Shown here piece by piece: positions 20,456 to 31,010 of a stretch of DNA of 64,000 nt. Source of the DNA: Pseudomonas poae (GTDB lineage: Bacteria > Pseudomonadota > Gammaproteobacteria > Pseudomonadales > Pseudomonadaceae); the NCBI GenBank assembly GCA_004000515.1, contig CP034537.1:4974001-5038000 (forward strand), read 5' to 3'. A program made the position numbers and the translations under genes. The notes beneath the pieces are model-generated. The model had not been told where the DNA came from, made no database searches, and worked only from the letters and a program-made list of their open reading frames with translations. Each line of letters begins with the position of its first letter. The stretch's first letter is position 1.

Positions 20456-21324
20456 ATGCCGAAAAAGTCTCACACAGCCCTGCGCCGTAATTTTCGTGAA
20501 CTGCTTGCAACGCCGACGTGCGTTGAAACCGCTTCTGTATTTGACCCGATGTCTGCACGTATTGCCGCTGACCTGGGTTTTGAGGTTGGCATCCTGGGGG
20601 CTCCGTGGCCTCGCTACAGGTACTGGCAGCGCCTGATTTTGCGCTTATCACGCTGAGTGAGTTCGTCGAGCAGGCCACCCGTATTGGCCGAGTCGCCCAA
20701 CTGCCGTTTATTGCCGACGCCGACCACGGCTACGGCAACGCCCTGAACGTCATGCGCACCGTCGAAGAGCTTGAGCGCGCCGGTGTGGCCGCATTGACCA
20801 TTGAAGACACCTTGCTGCCGGCACAATTCGGGCGCAAATCCACGGACCTGATTTCCATCGAGGAAGGCATCGGCAAAGTCCGCGCCGCGCTGGAAGCCCG
20901 CGTAGACCCGGAACTGTCGATCATTGCCCGTACCAACGCTGGCGTGCTGCCGACCGAGGCGGTCATCGAGCGCACCCTGGCGTATCAAAAAGCCGGTGCG
21001 GACGGGATTTGCATGGTCGGCGTCAGTGACTTCGACCACCTGGAAAAGATCGCCGAAAACCTGACGGTACCGCTGATGCTGGTGACCTACGGCAATCCCA
21101 AGCTCAATGACGCCCAGCGTCTGGCCAGCCTTGGCGTACGCATCGTGGTTGCGGGGCATGGCGCTTACTTTGCCGCCATTAAAGCCACCTACGACAGCCT
21201 GCGCGCTCAACGTCAGCTGACCCACAGCACGTCGAACCTCAGTGCCACCGAGCTGACCCACACCTACACGCTGCCAGAAAGCTACGTGGCGTGGGCCGAA
21301 GAGTTCATGGACGTCAAAGAGTAA
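20456..21324 (+). CDS. PEP mutase/isocitrate lyase-family oxaloacetate decarboxylase-like enzyme, one frameshift
   Basis: Repaired length 289 aa, near that of the characterised P. aeruginosa oxaloacetate decarboxylase PA4872. ATG 20456 has AGGAAAGA upstream. The family core is clear: [39 protein letters not shown] with the metal-ligand Asp residues, and [11 protein letters not shown]. The break is at G-run 20596-20600 (six G restores GILGGSVASL). Expected reaction: Mg-dependent decarboxylation of oxaloacetate to pyruvate in the cytosol. It stands alone between the efflux operon and a convergent sulfonate-type operon. Other subgroup members use different 2-oxo acids, so the exact substrate is probable, not certain. 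Confidence 0.82.
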
Positions 21325-21379
21325 TCCTGCAAGCGGTGAATACCCTCCTCCCCAGGGCTCACCGCTGCGCTGTCCTGCC

Positions 21380-23740
21380 TCAGGCCAGCGTCAGGAACAC
21401 GGCCGACGTCCACACCCTCGATTGATCCCGCTGCCGTGCGCAGATAAACAACGGATGTTCCCGCCCCGGTTGCAGCTTCAACCCGGCCAGCTCGATGCTG
21501 CCTTGCAGCTCCCGTGGCAACGGCGCCGCTGTCATACGCTCCAGCGATACTTTCAGCTCCGCCCCCGGCAAGTCCACGACCTGTGGTTGCGCCAGCAAAT
21601 TCTCTCCCGTCACCTCCATCAATACCGTTGGCGCATGTACGTAAGGCTGCGGCTCGGAGGGGTCTCCACCTTGATGTAATTGTCGATCCGGCTGTTGATC
21701 TGCAGGTTCGCGCCGGCCAGTTGCGACAGGTCGATTTCGATGCTGTCGGTGTCACCGTTCGTGTCGGTGCGGAACGCCAGCGTCGTGGCGTCCTTGCGCC
21801 ACACGGTCTGCTCCGGGTGATCGAGGCCGAGGGCGCGAAAACCCTTGATGACCGCACCCGTCACACGAATCTCGCCGGTCCAGTAGGCACCGCGATAACG
21901 GTCCTTGATCCGTGCACCGCCCAGGCGCACGCGAATACGCTGCTCGGACAAGCCCAGTTCCTCGTGCAGGTTGCGTGACCAGACCAGCCGGTCGCCGTCG
22001 AACAGGTCCACCTGCTCCCAACCGGCCTCGCCCAGCAGTCGGTAGTCCAGCGTCGCGTCCGCCTCGGTGGTGAATACTTCGCCCATGAAATGCTCACCCT
22101 GGCGCAGGCTGGCAAAAGACCGCTCGCCCGTGGTGGCAAGGTGCGCCGGGCCCGCAGCGCCTTGCCCACGCTGGCGCGGTCAAAGCGCTCGGCAACCACA
22201 CCGGTCAAGCCGCCGCGTGAGCCAAACACCGCCGTGGCCGGTACGCCGCCGCCGCAGCGGCCCTGGTGTTCGTCACTGTTGGCCGCTGCGCCTACGCGGT
22301 AGCCACGCTGCAGCGCTTCGGCGTACACCCAATGGAATTGCCCCAGGCCGAGCCCACTTCGATCAAGCGTTCGAGTTCCGGGTGGTGCCAGTCGAGGTTG
22401 CAACGGCGACCGCCTACGTGAGGCATCATCAGATGGCCTTCGGGGTCCTTGGCATAGGCGGCGTACAGTTCATCCACCGGCCAGGCACCCGGCTTGATGG
22501 TGCCGGCGGTGAATTCATTCCATTCAAACGAGCGCACCAGCCGCCCTTGGTTGTCGAAGGGAAACTCGGGTTTTCGGTCGTGCAGGAACACCACGTTACG
22601 GTCGCCGCCTGCGCAGGAGTTACCGCACCACTCGGTGCCTGGGTAGCACACAAAACGACCAGGCTCGTTCAGTTCGTGGATCAGCTTGACCGCCTGGTCC
22701 CAGCGTTGCTCGGTGATATTGAAGTCGTTGGCGGTGTAGCCAAGGATGTCCAGCCCGGCCACATCGCGGCCGTAACTGAGGTTGTACAGCGTGTCATTGG
22801 TGCCCACGGTGTCATCGGAATGCACGTGCAGGTCAGCGTAGAGCGGGCGCAAGGCCGTTCCCGCCGGGTCAACCGTGACAAAGGCTTGCGCGCCACGGAC
22901 ACCGGCCACTTCTGCGGACAAGCGCCACTCCCCGATTTCACCGAGCTTTACGCCTTCCAGCCGCGCAATCGCCCAGCCCTCAGTGGCTAATTCAAACGGT
23001 TGCGATGAAGCCTCACCTTGGGGGTCAATCAGCGTCAGCACCCCTTCATGGGGTACATCCCGGCAGGTATTGCCCCAGGCATCATCCACCCGCAGCAACA
23101 CATCAAACGCTTCATCCGCGCTGACCAACCGAGGTGCAATCAACTGCACACTCTGCGCTGGGCCAGGCACGATATCCAACAACGGGTCGCCCGGCACTTC
23201 GGCAAATTTGGAACTGCCCAACGGGTCGATAAACAGGCGGAAGCGGAAGTCCTTCTCGACAAAACTCTGCACCCGCGTACCCGCGCCGCCCTGGCGACGG
23301 TCGCCGAGGCGCAGGGTGATGGTGTCGCCGGGGTTGAGGTAGCCGTCGACGATATCGATGATGATCGCTTTCTGAAACGGCCGTTCATGGCCCTTCTGGT
23401 CAAAGCGGACCTTGAGGTGCTGCACGGTCGCCTGGCTCTGGCCGGGCACCAGTTCGCCCGCCTGGTATTCGGCACTCACGTAGTTGGGGCCCGCCGGGTT
23501 CGACGTTTGGAACAGCGCCCAGTCGGAATAGAACTTGAACGCCAGCTTCAACCAGGCACCGTCCGCCAGGCCGCTGCCACCCACTTCGTAGACCAGGGTG
23601 ATTTCGTCCCATTGGCCGGCGACCACCGTGCTGCGGTCACAGCGGATACTGCCCAGGAACGGGCGCTTCTTGTTGCGTTCGTACAAGCCTTGAGGGGCGA
23701 TGTAATGCCCGGCTTCGCGGGGATCGAAAACGTTGCTCAC
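21380..23740 (-). CDS. DUF3604-like PHP-type metallohydrolase, three frameshifts
   Basis: Repaired length about 787 aa. GTG 23740 is preferred because GAGGT lies six bases upstream. The N-terminal 300 residues are beta-rich, immunoglobulin-like segments; the central part carries PHP-type metal-ligand motifs (LYADLHVHSDDTVGTND, YPGTEWCG, AANSDEHQG), and the C-terminus is again beta-rich. Breaks on this strand are near 22340 (one base restores SAWGQFHWVYAEAL), 22137 (restores RTLATTGERSFASL) and G-run 21659-21662 (restores ETPPSEPQPYVHAP). No signal peptide is seen, so it is probably cytoplasmic. It is the last gene of the taurine/sulfonate-type ABC operon, implying that it hydrolyses the imported compound. 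The reaction is not known to me. Confidence 0.75.
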
Positions 23741-23791
23741 TTGACACCTCGTGCAGTGGTCCACTGAAGGTTCGAATAGGTCGGGCGTGGC

Positions 23792-24541
23792 TTATTGCAC
23801 GCGCCATTTCTGGTAGTGACGCTCGATGCGCCGGAATACAAAGCTCTCCATCAGCCAGGCGATCAGGCCGATCATCACGATGCCCAGCAGCACCTGGCTG
23901 CTGTTGCCGATCTGCCCGCCGGTGGAGACCATCCAGCCAATGCCTTGGGACGCGCCGATCATTTCCGCCGCGACCAACGCCCGCCAACCCTGGCTGAAAC
24001 CGATGCGCAGGGCTGCCGTCACAAACGGCAGCGACGCCGGCAGGTACACATGCGCCAGCAACTGCCATTGGTTGGCGCCGAGGGTGCGAGCGGCGCGCAC
24101 TTCGCCGCCGCGAATGCTTTGCACGCCCTCCTGAATCGTCACCGCCATGGGGAACACCGCCGCGATAAAAATCACCAGCACGATGGACACATAGCCCAAG
24201 CCAAAAATGATCATGATCAACGGCGCCCAGGCGATGGGCGGAATCGCCATGAACAGGCTGTTAAGCGGCGAGATGAAGTCGCGAAACCGCGACGACAACC
24301 CACCGGCAGTGCCCAGCAGGATCGCCACGATCACCGCCGCAAAAAAACCGCCGACTTCTTCCAACACGCTGGCGCGCAGGTGCTGCCACAGCGAACCGTC
24401 CGCCAGCCAACGCACGGCTTCACGCGCCACGTCCCACGGCTGCGGCAGGATGTAGGTGGGAAAGCGGCTGGCCAGGGCGATCCAGATCAACAGCAGGAAT
24501 GGGAGCGAAGCCCATCCCCAATTGGGTTTTGGCAAATGCAT
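23792..24541 (-). CDS. ABC transporter permease, SsuC/TauC type
   Basis: Intact 249-residue inner-membrane protein with about six helices. It has the short N-terminus of sulfonate/nitrate/taurine permeases (LPFLLLIWIALASRFPTYILPQPWDV) and the EAA loop VRAARTLGANQWQLLAHVYLPASLP that contacts the ATPase. It lies seven bases after the binding-protein stop and 51 bases before the DUF3604-like gene. It partners the ATPase at 25538-26359. Confidence 0.92.
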   Translation of the reverse strand: MHLPKPNWGWASLPFLLLIWIALASRFPTYILPQPWDVAREAVRWLADGSLWQHLRASVLEEVGGFFAAVIVAILLGTAGGLSSRFRDFISPLNSLFMAIPPIAWAPLIMIIFGLGYVSIVLVIFIAAVFPMAVTIQEGVQSIRGGEVRAARTLGANQWQLLAHVYLPASLPFVTAALRIGFSQGWRALVAAEMIGASQGIGWMVSTGGQIGNSSQVLLGIVMIGLIAWLMESFVFRRIERHYQKWRVQ

Positions 24542-24548
24542 GAGTGAC

Positions 24549-25541
24549 TCAGCGCGAGGCTTTTTCCAGGTAGGAGGTGTCCACGATCTGCTCGGTCTTG
24601 AGCGTCTTGTCGATAAAACCGAGGTCGTAGGAGTAGTTCATCAGGCGCTGGATAAACTGGATGTCCGAGGCCTCAAGGTTGGCCGACCAGCCGAGGCGTG
24701 TACGGGCTTGGGCAACGATGGCTTCGGGGTGATGGTCTTGCCGTCGGCACCCTGCACCGCTTCAAGCTTAAAGGCCTCGGCGATGATGCGGTTCGACTCG
24801 TCCGGGTGTTCATTCAGGAACGCGATCGCCTTGCGGTGTGCGCGCAGCAACTTGACCACGTCGTCCGGGCGTTCCTGCAGGGTTTTCGGCAGGGCGATTA
24901 CCACGTACCACGGGTAATTCGGCAGGGCTTTATTCACGTCCAGCAGCACCCGGCTGGAGCCGCGCAGCAACGATTGGCTGACAAAGGGTTCCCAGGAAAA
25001 CGCGGCATCCACGATGCCGCGCTCCAGCGCCGCGTTCATGTTGCCCGGCGGCATGTCGATGATGTCCAGGTCCTTGTCGGGGTTGAGTCCGGCCTTTTCC
25101 TTGAGCACGTACCCGCGCAGCAGCACGTCCATACCGCTGCCCTTCTTCACCCCCGCGAGCTTTTTTGCCCTTGAGCGCTTCCAGGCTGTTGATCGGGCTC
25201 TTGGCATCGACGATCACTGCCGCTTGGCCATAGTTGACCTTGGCCAGGATGCGGCTTTGCAACCCACGGGAAAACCATTGGTACACCGGCGGTGTGCCGA
25301 CGTAAGCCACATCCAGCTCACCGGCTGCCAGCGCCTGTTGGATCACCGGGCCATCGCCGAGGGCCTTGAGGTCGACGTTGAGCCCCTCCTCACGATAGAA
25401 ACCCTCTTTATCGGCGATCAGTGCCGGTGCGTTGGCCATGGCGAACACATAACCGATGCGCAGCGGTTTCTCTTCGGCGGACACCCCGCCCGCCAGCGCA
25501 GCAACGGTCAATGAAAGGGCAAGCAGGGAACGTTTGATCAT
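24549..25541 (-). CDS. ABC substrate-binding protein, sulfonate/taurine type, one insertion and one deletion
   Basis: Repaired length 330 aa. A signal peptide (MIKRSLLALSLTVAALAGGVSAE) precedes a SsuA/TauA-type domain: IGYVFAMANAPALIADKEGFYREEGL, ALAAGELDVAYVGTPPVYQW, WEPFVSQSLL. On this strand six A at 25161-25166 should be five (restores GKKLAGVKKGSGMDVLLRGY), and G-run 24726-24729 (plus-strand view) should be five (restores TITPEAIVAQARTRLGW). The ATG overlaps the ATPase stop by four bases, showing translational coupling. It collects the substrate in the periplasm. Confidence 0.87.
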
Positions 25542-26359
25542 GCGGTTAGCTCGGGTTGACGGGTGGGGGTCGAAGGCATGTCCATGACCTGGGCAATGCG
25601 CTCCATCAGTTCATTGCGGTAATCGAGAAAGGCCGGCAGACGGCGGGTGTGCAGGTTGGAGCGTGGGCGTGGCAGGTCGATGTTCAACTCGCTGTGTATG
25701 CCGCCGGGCGCGATGTTGAGCACGATCACGCGGTCGGCCAGGAACACCGCTTCATCGATGTCATGGGTGATGAACAACACGGTCTGGCCCAGCTCGGCCC
25801 AGATACGCAGGGTTTCTTCATTCATGCTGTTGCGGCTGATGGCGTCCAGCGCGGCGAACGGCTCGTCCATCAATAGGACGCTGGGCTCCAAGGCCAAGGT
25901 GCGAGCCAGCGACACTCGCTGTTGCATGCCGCCCGACAGTTGATGTGGCAAACGCTCGGCGGCCTGCTCCAACCCCACCAGGCGCAAGTACTTCAGGGCG
26001 TGCTCACGCTGCTGTGCCTCGCGGGTGGTTGCATTCATGCGCAGGCCAAAGCGCACGTTCTCCAAGGCGCTCAGCCAGGGAAACAACTGCGCCGACTGGA
26101 ACACATAACCCAGCTCGGCCAACTCCGGGCGCACCGCCGCCTGGTTGATGCGGATCTGGCCGTCCTGTGGCTGCTGGAACCCTGACAACAGGTTGAGCAA
26201 GGTGGTCTTGCCGCAGCCCGACGGGCCAAGAATCGCCACGAACTCCCCGGGTTTCGCGCTCAGGCTGAACGAAGAAAATACCCGGTGCCCATTGGGGTAG
26301 CTGAAGCTGATGGCATCGACCGTCAGCGCGTCGGCCGCAAATGCAGTGGTTTTGGGCAT
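25538..26359 (-). CDS. ABC transporter ATPase, SsuB/TauB type
   Basis: Nucleotide-binding subunit with Walker A GPSGCGKTT, Q-loop FQSAQLFPW, signature LSGGMQQR, Walker B VLLMDEP and switch His in ITHDIDEAVFLADRV. I chose ATG 26359 (MPKTTAFAAD), giving 273 aa, because a good promoter has its -10 box over the upstream ATG at 26401, which would then not be in the message; no clear ribosome site exists for either start. It is the first gene of the operon ATPase - binding protein - permease - DUF3604 hydrolase. The family also includes nitrate transporters; sulfonate-like substrates are favoured by the neighbouring monooxygenases. Confidence 0.88.
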   Translation of the reverse strand: MPKTTAFAADALTVDAISFSYPNGHRVFSSFSLSAKPGEFVAILGPSGCGKTTLLNLLSGFQQPQDGQIRINQAAVRPELAELGYVFQSAQLFPWLSALENVRFGLRMNATTREAQQREHALKYLRLVGLEQAAERLPHQLSGGMQQRVSLARTLALEPSVLLMDEPFAALDAISRNSMNEETLRIWAELGQTVLFITHDIDEAVFLADRVIVLNIAPGGIHSELNIDLPRPRSNLHTRRLPAFLDYRNELMERIAQVMDMPSTPTRQPELTA

Positions 26360-26399
26360 GGCAAGTGTCGTCAGGTCGTTTACAATGGAATTGCTCGAC

Positions 26400-26428
26400 A
26401 TAATACGTCTTAATACAAGTTGTCCCAA
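26400..26428 (-). promoter_or_regulatory. Candidate sigma-70 promoter of the ABC operon
   Basis: Read on the minus strand, TTGGGA (26428-26423) and TATTAT (26405-26400) are separated by exactly 17 bases. Transcription should begin around 26394, inside the first in-frame ATG region, which supports the ATPase start at 26359. The divergent GntR gene starts at 26496, so its protein may act here; a TAATAC direct repeat (26401-26406, 26411-26416) overlaps the promoter and could be its site. Confidence 0.5.
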
Positions 26429-26495
26429 TAACCTATTTTTATAACCTTAGAAGCGAAGGCGCAGGCGCCCCGCTCCCAGGTCATGGAAGCCGACA

Positions 26496-27227
26496 GTGCC
26501 CACCCCAATTCTTCGCGACAGCAGCACCTCGCTCTATGAACAGATCGCCCATCGGTTGCTGGAAGAAATCCAGCGCGGCGACTTCGAACCCAGCGGCAAG
26601 TTGCCCTCCGAGGCCGAGCTGGGCCAACGCTTTGGTGTGAGCCGCGTGACCGTGCGTTTGGCCGTGGGCAAGCTCAGTGATGACGGTGTGGTAGAGCGCA
26701 AACAGGGCAAAGGCACCTTCGTCGCAGCCAAACAGGTGCGCCACGGCCTGGATGCGCTGCGCAGTTTTCATGAAGCGCTATTGCTGCAGGGGCTCAAGCC
26801 GAGCATGCACGTCATCAGTCATACCGAGCAGGCGATGCCCGAAGGCTTGCGTGAGTTGTTCGACGGCGCAGAGCGTTGCCTGCTGCTGGAGCGGCTGCAC
26901 TTTGTGGATGAAGAACCCATCGCCTTGGGCCGCAGCCATTTACCGGCAGCATTGGCTGCTGTGGTGTGGGCGGAGGCCGAGCACCAGCCGATCTATTCCG
27001 TGCTGGAGCACGTCACCGGCCAGCCCGTGACCCGCGCCGACCTGGCGATTCGTGCGCAGGAGGCGGATAAAGCCCTGGCCACGGCGCTTAACGTCAAACG
27101 CGGTGCGGCGCTGTTGGTGATGGAGCGCACGTCGTATTTCGCCAACGGCCATTGTTGCGACCGCACCACGTTTTATATCCGCCCGGAGCGCTACGCCTTT
27201 GTGCTGAGCGGTGTATTCAAGAACTGA
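26496..27227 (+). CDS. GntR-family regulator with UTRA effector domain (HutC subfamily)
   Basis: Intact 243 aa from GTG 26496 with GGAAG upstream. The winged-helix domain covers residues 8-75 (SLYEQIAHRLLEEIQRGDF, GVSRVTVRLAVGKLSDDGVVERKQGKGTFV); the C-terminal UTRA domain (about 95-235) binds a small ligand and ends TTFYIRPERYAFVL. It is divergent from the sulfonate-type ABC operon with a 136-base gap, so repression of that operon until ligand is present is the likely role. Its last 11 bases overlap the 3' end of the convergent monooxygenase gene. Confidence 0.88.
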   Translation: MPTPILRDSSTSLYEQIAHRLLEEIQRGDFEPSGKLPSEAELGQRFGVSRVTVRLAVGKLSDDGVVERKQGKGTFVAAKQVRHGLDALRSFHEALLLQGLKPSMHVISHTEQAMPEGLRELFDGAERCLLLERLHFVDEEPIALGRSHLPAALAAVVWAEAEHQPIYSVLEHVTGQPVTRADLAIRAQEADKALATALNVKRGAALLVMERTSYFANGHCCDRTTFYIRPERYAFVLSGVFKN

Positions 27228-28545
27228 AAAACCGGTTGGCCGGGCGTGGCAAACCCAGGTTCTCGCGCAACGTCGTGCCTTCATACTCGCGCCGGAATAT
27301 GCCGCGCCCTTGCAGCTCGGGCACGACTTTATCGACGAAGTCATCCAGCCCACCCGGCAGCCACGGGAACATGATGTTGAAACCGTCGCTGCCCTCCTCC
27401 TCCAGCCATTGCTGCATCTGGTCTGCAATGCCGTGGGGCGTGCCGACAAACGACAAACCGGCATAACCGCCCAGGCGTTGCGCCAATTGACGCACGGTGA
27501 GTTGTTCACGGTCCGCCAAGGCCAGTACGCGCTCGCGGGAGCTTTGGCTGCCGTTGGTTTCGGGGATGCTTGGCAGGAATTTGTCCGGGTCGAATTTCGA
27601 GGCATCCGTGCCCAACGCGACTGACAGTGAAGCGATAGCGCTCTGTTCATGCACCAGGCTGTCGAGGTGCGCGCGGATGCGGCGTGCTTCGTCCAAAGTA
27701 TCGCCGACGACCACAAACGCGCCGGGGAGGATTTTCAAGTGGTCCGGGTTACGTTGGATCAGGCGCATGCGGCGCTTGATGTCCGCATAGAACGCCTTGC
27801 CCTCCTCCAAGGTGCCCGGTGCCACGAAGATCACTTCGGCGGTTTCTGCCGCCAATTGCCGCCCAGGCTCGGAAGAGCCGGCCTGCACGATCACCGGCCA
27901 ACCTTGTACCGGCCGGGCGATATGCAGCGGGCCGCGCACGCTCAGGTAGCGGCCTTTGTGATCCAGGGTGTGCAGTTTGTCCGGGTCAAAATAGATGCCG
28001 CTGTCGGCATCGCGGATAAACGCGTCATCGGCCCAACTGTCCCACAGCCCGGTGACTACGTCGTAGAACTCACGGGCGCGGGCGTAACGCTCATCGTGGG
28101 AATACGCCTCTTCCAGGCCGAAATTCAGCGCAGCATCGGGGTTGGCAGTGGTGACGATATTCCAGCCGGCACGGCCATTGCTCAGGTGGTCGAGTGAGGC
28201 AAAGCGCCGGGCGATATGGAACGGCTCGTCGTACGTCGTCGAGGCTGTGGCCACCAACCCGATATGGTCGGTGGCCTGGCTCAGGGCGGACAACAGCGTG
28301 AAGGGTTCGAAAGAGGTGGCGGTATGGCTGCGCTTCAACGCCTCGGTCGGCATATTCAGCAAGGCCAGGTGGTCGGCCATGAAAAACGCATCGAAACGCC
28401 CACGCTCAAGGGTTTGTGCAAAGCGCTTCAGGTGGGCGAAGTTGAAGTTGGCGTCCCGAAACGCGCCGGGATAGCGCCAGGCGCCGGTGTGAATACTGGC
28501 TGGGCGCATGAACGCACCCAGTTTGAGTTGGCGTTGTGCGGGCAT
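27217..28545 (-). CDS. LLM-class flavin-dependent monooxygenase (NtaA/DszA family)
   Basis: Intact 442 aa from ATG 28545, chosen because AGGGAG lies just upstream; codons before it look non-coding. Typical marks are QRQLKLGAFMRPASIHTGAWRYPG (start), SLDHLSNGRAGWNIVTTANPDAALNFG, FDPDKLHTLDHKGRYLSVRGPL and PVIVQAGSSEPGRQLAAETAEVIF. It differs from the 11.8-kb paralogue in lacking the GCGGPGRH start, and is the more common xenobiotic-monooxygenase type. It is the last gene of the run binding protein - arylsulfotransferase-like - TonB receptor - monooxygenase. C-S bond oxidation is inferred; the substrate is unknown. Confidence 0.88.
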   Translation of the reverse strand: MPAQRQLKLGAFMRPASIHTGAWRYPGAFRDANFNFAHLKRFAQTLERGRFDAFFMADHLALLNMPTEALKRSHTATSFEPFTLLSALSQATDHIGLVATASTTYDEPFHIARRFASLDHLSNGRAGWNIVTTANPDAALNFGLEEAYSHDERYARAREFYDVVTGLWDSWADDAFIRDADSGIYFDPDKLHTLDHKGRYLSVRGPLHIARPVQGWPVIVQAGSSEPGRQLAAETAEVIFVAPGTLEEGKAFYADIKRRMRLIQRNPDHLKILPGAFVVVGDTLDEARRIRAHLDSLVHEQSAIASLSVALGTDASKFDPDKFLPSIPETNGSQSSRERVLALADREQLTVRQLAQRLGGYAGLSFVGTPHGIADQMQQWLEEEGSDGFNIMFPWLPGGLDDFVDKVVPELQGRGIFRREYEGTTLRENLGLPRPANRFFSS

Positions 28546-28633
28546 GGGGCACTCCCTGAAAGTAAGCGCCCAACAATGTCCGCACCGGTTTGGCCTGTCC
28601 AATAATCAAACGTGCTGGCTTATGCCTTGGTGA

Positions 28634-30932
28634 TCAAAAGTCATAACGCGCCGTCGCGCCCAACGTACGTGGCGTACCCAACACGCCGGTATACGCGCCG
28701 TTCGGCGAGTTCCACAGGGTGGTGTAGTAGGTTTTGTCGAAGGCATTTTTCAGCCACAACGACACGTCCCATTGCCCATCGCCCCAGTTTCCGCGCACGC
28801 CGGTCGACAGGTTGACCAGCGCATAACCCGGCAACTGGGCTTCGCGGGAATCGTCAATGGTGCCCACGGCATGGGAGCGCCACGCATAGTTGCCATTCAC
28901 ATAGGGTTGCAGGCCGTTGTCGAGCTGCCACTGGTAGCTGGCGGTGGTGTTGTAGATCCACTTCGACGCACCGACCACGGCGTGCCCGCTCAAGTCACAG
29001 GCGGCGGGCGCACCGGGGCGCAGGGCGACTTCGGCTGGGCATGGCGCGTCTTCATACGACAGGTAGCGCACATCGTTGAACGACCCGTTGACGCTGAGGG
29101 TCAAGCCGCGCACTGGCCGCCAACTGCTCTCCAGCTCCAGGCCACGACTGCGAACCGTGCCCGCGTTGGTAAGGTAGCTGGTGAGGTTGGCATCGTCGTA
29201 GGCGTTGGTCTGGTAGCCGTGCACCACGGTCCAGAACAGGTTGGCGTTGAGGGTCAGGCGTTGGTCGAGCAGTGTGGTCTTGACGCCCAACTCCGCGTCG
29301 TTGGCACGTTCGCTGCCGATCAACAGTGAGTCGGCCCCGGCGACCGGTGCACTGGCCACACTGAGGTTGACGCCACCGGACTTCTCACCGTGGGACAACG
29401 AGGCGTACGCCAGCACGTGTTCATTGACATGCCAGGCCAGGCTGGCCAGCGCCGAGGGGCTGAAGCTGTAGAGGCTCAAGTCGCCGGAATCGTACGCCCC
29501 TACTCGCCCGGCCCTGGCGGCAGCGGCTGCGCCCGTCACCGTAGCGCCGCCAACGGGAGCGTCACGCGTGACATTCGCCTGTTTGCGTTCGTAGGTGCCG
29601 CGCAGGCCCAGGCTGAAATCCACCGTGGGTGTCAGGTGCCAAGTACCTTGGGCAAACGTGGCAAAGCTGTCGGTGTCGACCGTGCCATGGCCGACGCTGG
29701 TGACGTTATTCAGCGCGCCTTGGGGCGTACCGTTCCAGGTATCGGCCAACGGGCCGTAATCGGTGAACACGGTATTGCGCATTTCCTGGCGCAAGTAATA
29801 CGCGCCCAGCACGTAGTCGAAGTGCTCGCCCACCGGCGAGGCCAGCCGCAGTTCCTGGGAATACTGTTTGTCCCGCGCGGACTGGCCGACGTTGTGCATC
29901 ACATCGACGTTCAGCTCGTCGTCGTTGCGCGGGTGAAATCCCACCAGCGATAGGCGCTGATGGAGGTCAAGGTAAAGTCACTCGGCAGCGTCCAGTTCGC
30001 CTCCAGCGAGGTACCGCCCTGGAAGACCTTGACGCTCTGCTCGGCATCCAGGTTGACCCGGCGCCCACTGACCAGTGTCGCGCCCACGGCAGCGGCGCGT
30101 TGCTCGTAGCGGTTGACACCGTTGATGGTCGGCCCGGTACTGAACAACGAGCGGGTGCCGGCGCTGGAGTCTTCCTCGTTGTAGTCGGCGAGCCAACGCA
30201 GATTGAAATCCTCGTTGGGCTTGAACAGCAACTGTGTACGAAAGCCCTGGCGCCCACCGCCGCCGAGGGTGTTGCCGTCGTATTCATTCTTCACATAACC
30301 GTTTTCATGGGTGCGATACGCCGCAATCCGGCCCGCCAGTGTGTCGCTGAGCGGCCCGGAAAAACTTGCCTGGGTTTGCGCATAGCCGTCCTCGCCCACC
30401 GAGGTCGCCAGGCTGCCCTGGGGGTGAAGCTGGGACGTCGGGTGGTGATATTCAGCACCCCCGCCGTGGTGTTCTTGCCAAACAAGGTGCCTTGTGGCCC
30501 GCGCAGCAGTTCGATCTGCTCCACGTCCAGCAGGTCGAACACCGCCATGCCAGGGCGCCCGAGGTACACGTTGTCCAGGTAGATCCCGGCGCTGCCCTCC
30601 AAGCCATCGCTGGCCGGGTTGTTGCCCAGCCCGCGAATCGACAGGCTGGATTGGCGCGCATGCATAAACGCCACATTGACGCTGGGCATGGCTTGCTGCA
30701 AATCCTGCAAGCGATACAGGCGTTGTTCCTCAAGGGTTTGCGCGCCAAGCACGCTCATGGCCACGGGCACTTGCTGGGCGTCTTCGGCGCGGCGGCGCGA
30801 CTCCACCGTCACCGCTTGCAGCACGGTGTCGGTGTCGCCAGGTAGCGCCTCGGCGGTAGCCGGTAGCGCGTGTATCAACGAGCATAAGCCCAGTGCACCC
30901 ACAGTCAGGTGGCGCGAATAAAGCAGAGTCAT
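28634..30932 (-). CDS. TonB-dependent outer-membrane receptor, two frameshifts
   Basis: Repaired length 766 aa. A signal peptide (LGLCSLIHALPATAEA) is followed by a TonB-box-like TVLQAVTVESRRR, the plug domain (QQVPVAMSVLGAQTLEEQ, LSIRGLGNN, VEQIELLRGPQGTLFGKNTTAGVLNI) and a 22-strand barrel ending NAFDKTYYTT... GATARYDF with terminal Phe. Breaks are at G-run 30420-30424 (six G, plus view, restores SFTPQGSLATSVGEDGY) and G 29935 (a second G restores RWWDFHPRNDD). The sequence belongs to the FecA/FyuA-like group often used for non-siderophore substrates. Co-directional with a sulfonate-type binding protein and an arylsulfotransferase-like gene, it may import a bulky sulfated or sulfonated compound. 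Confidence 0.87.
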
Positions 30933-31010
30933 CGCAAGTTCCTTAACGCAAAGATGAGTCGATACTTCGCTGCGCGTGGCCTGCGTGAGCGTGATCGTTG
31001 CAGTCGTTGT

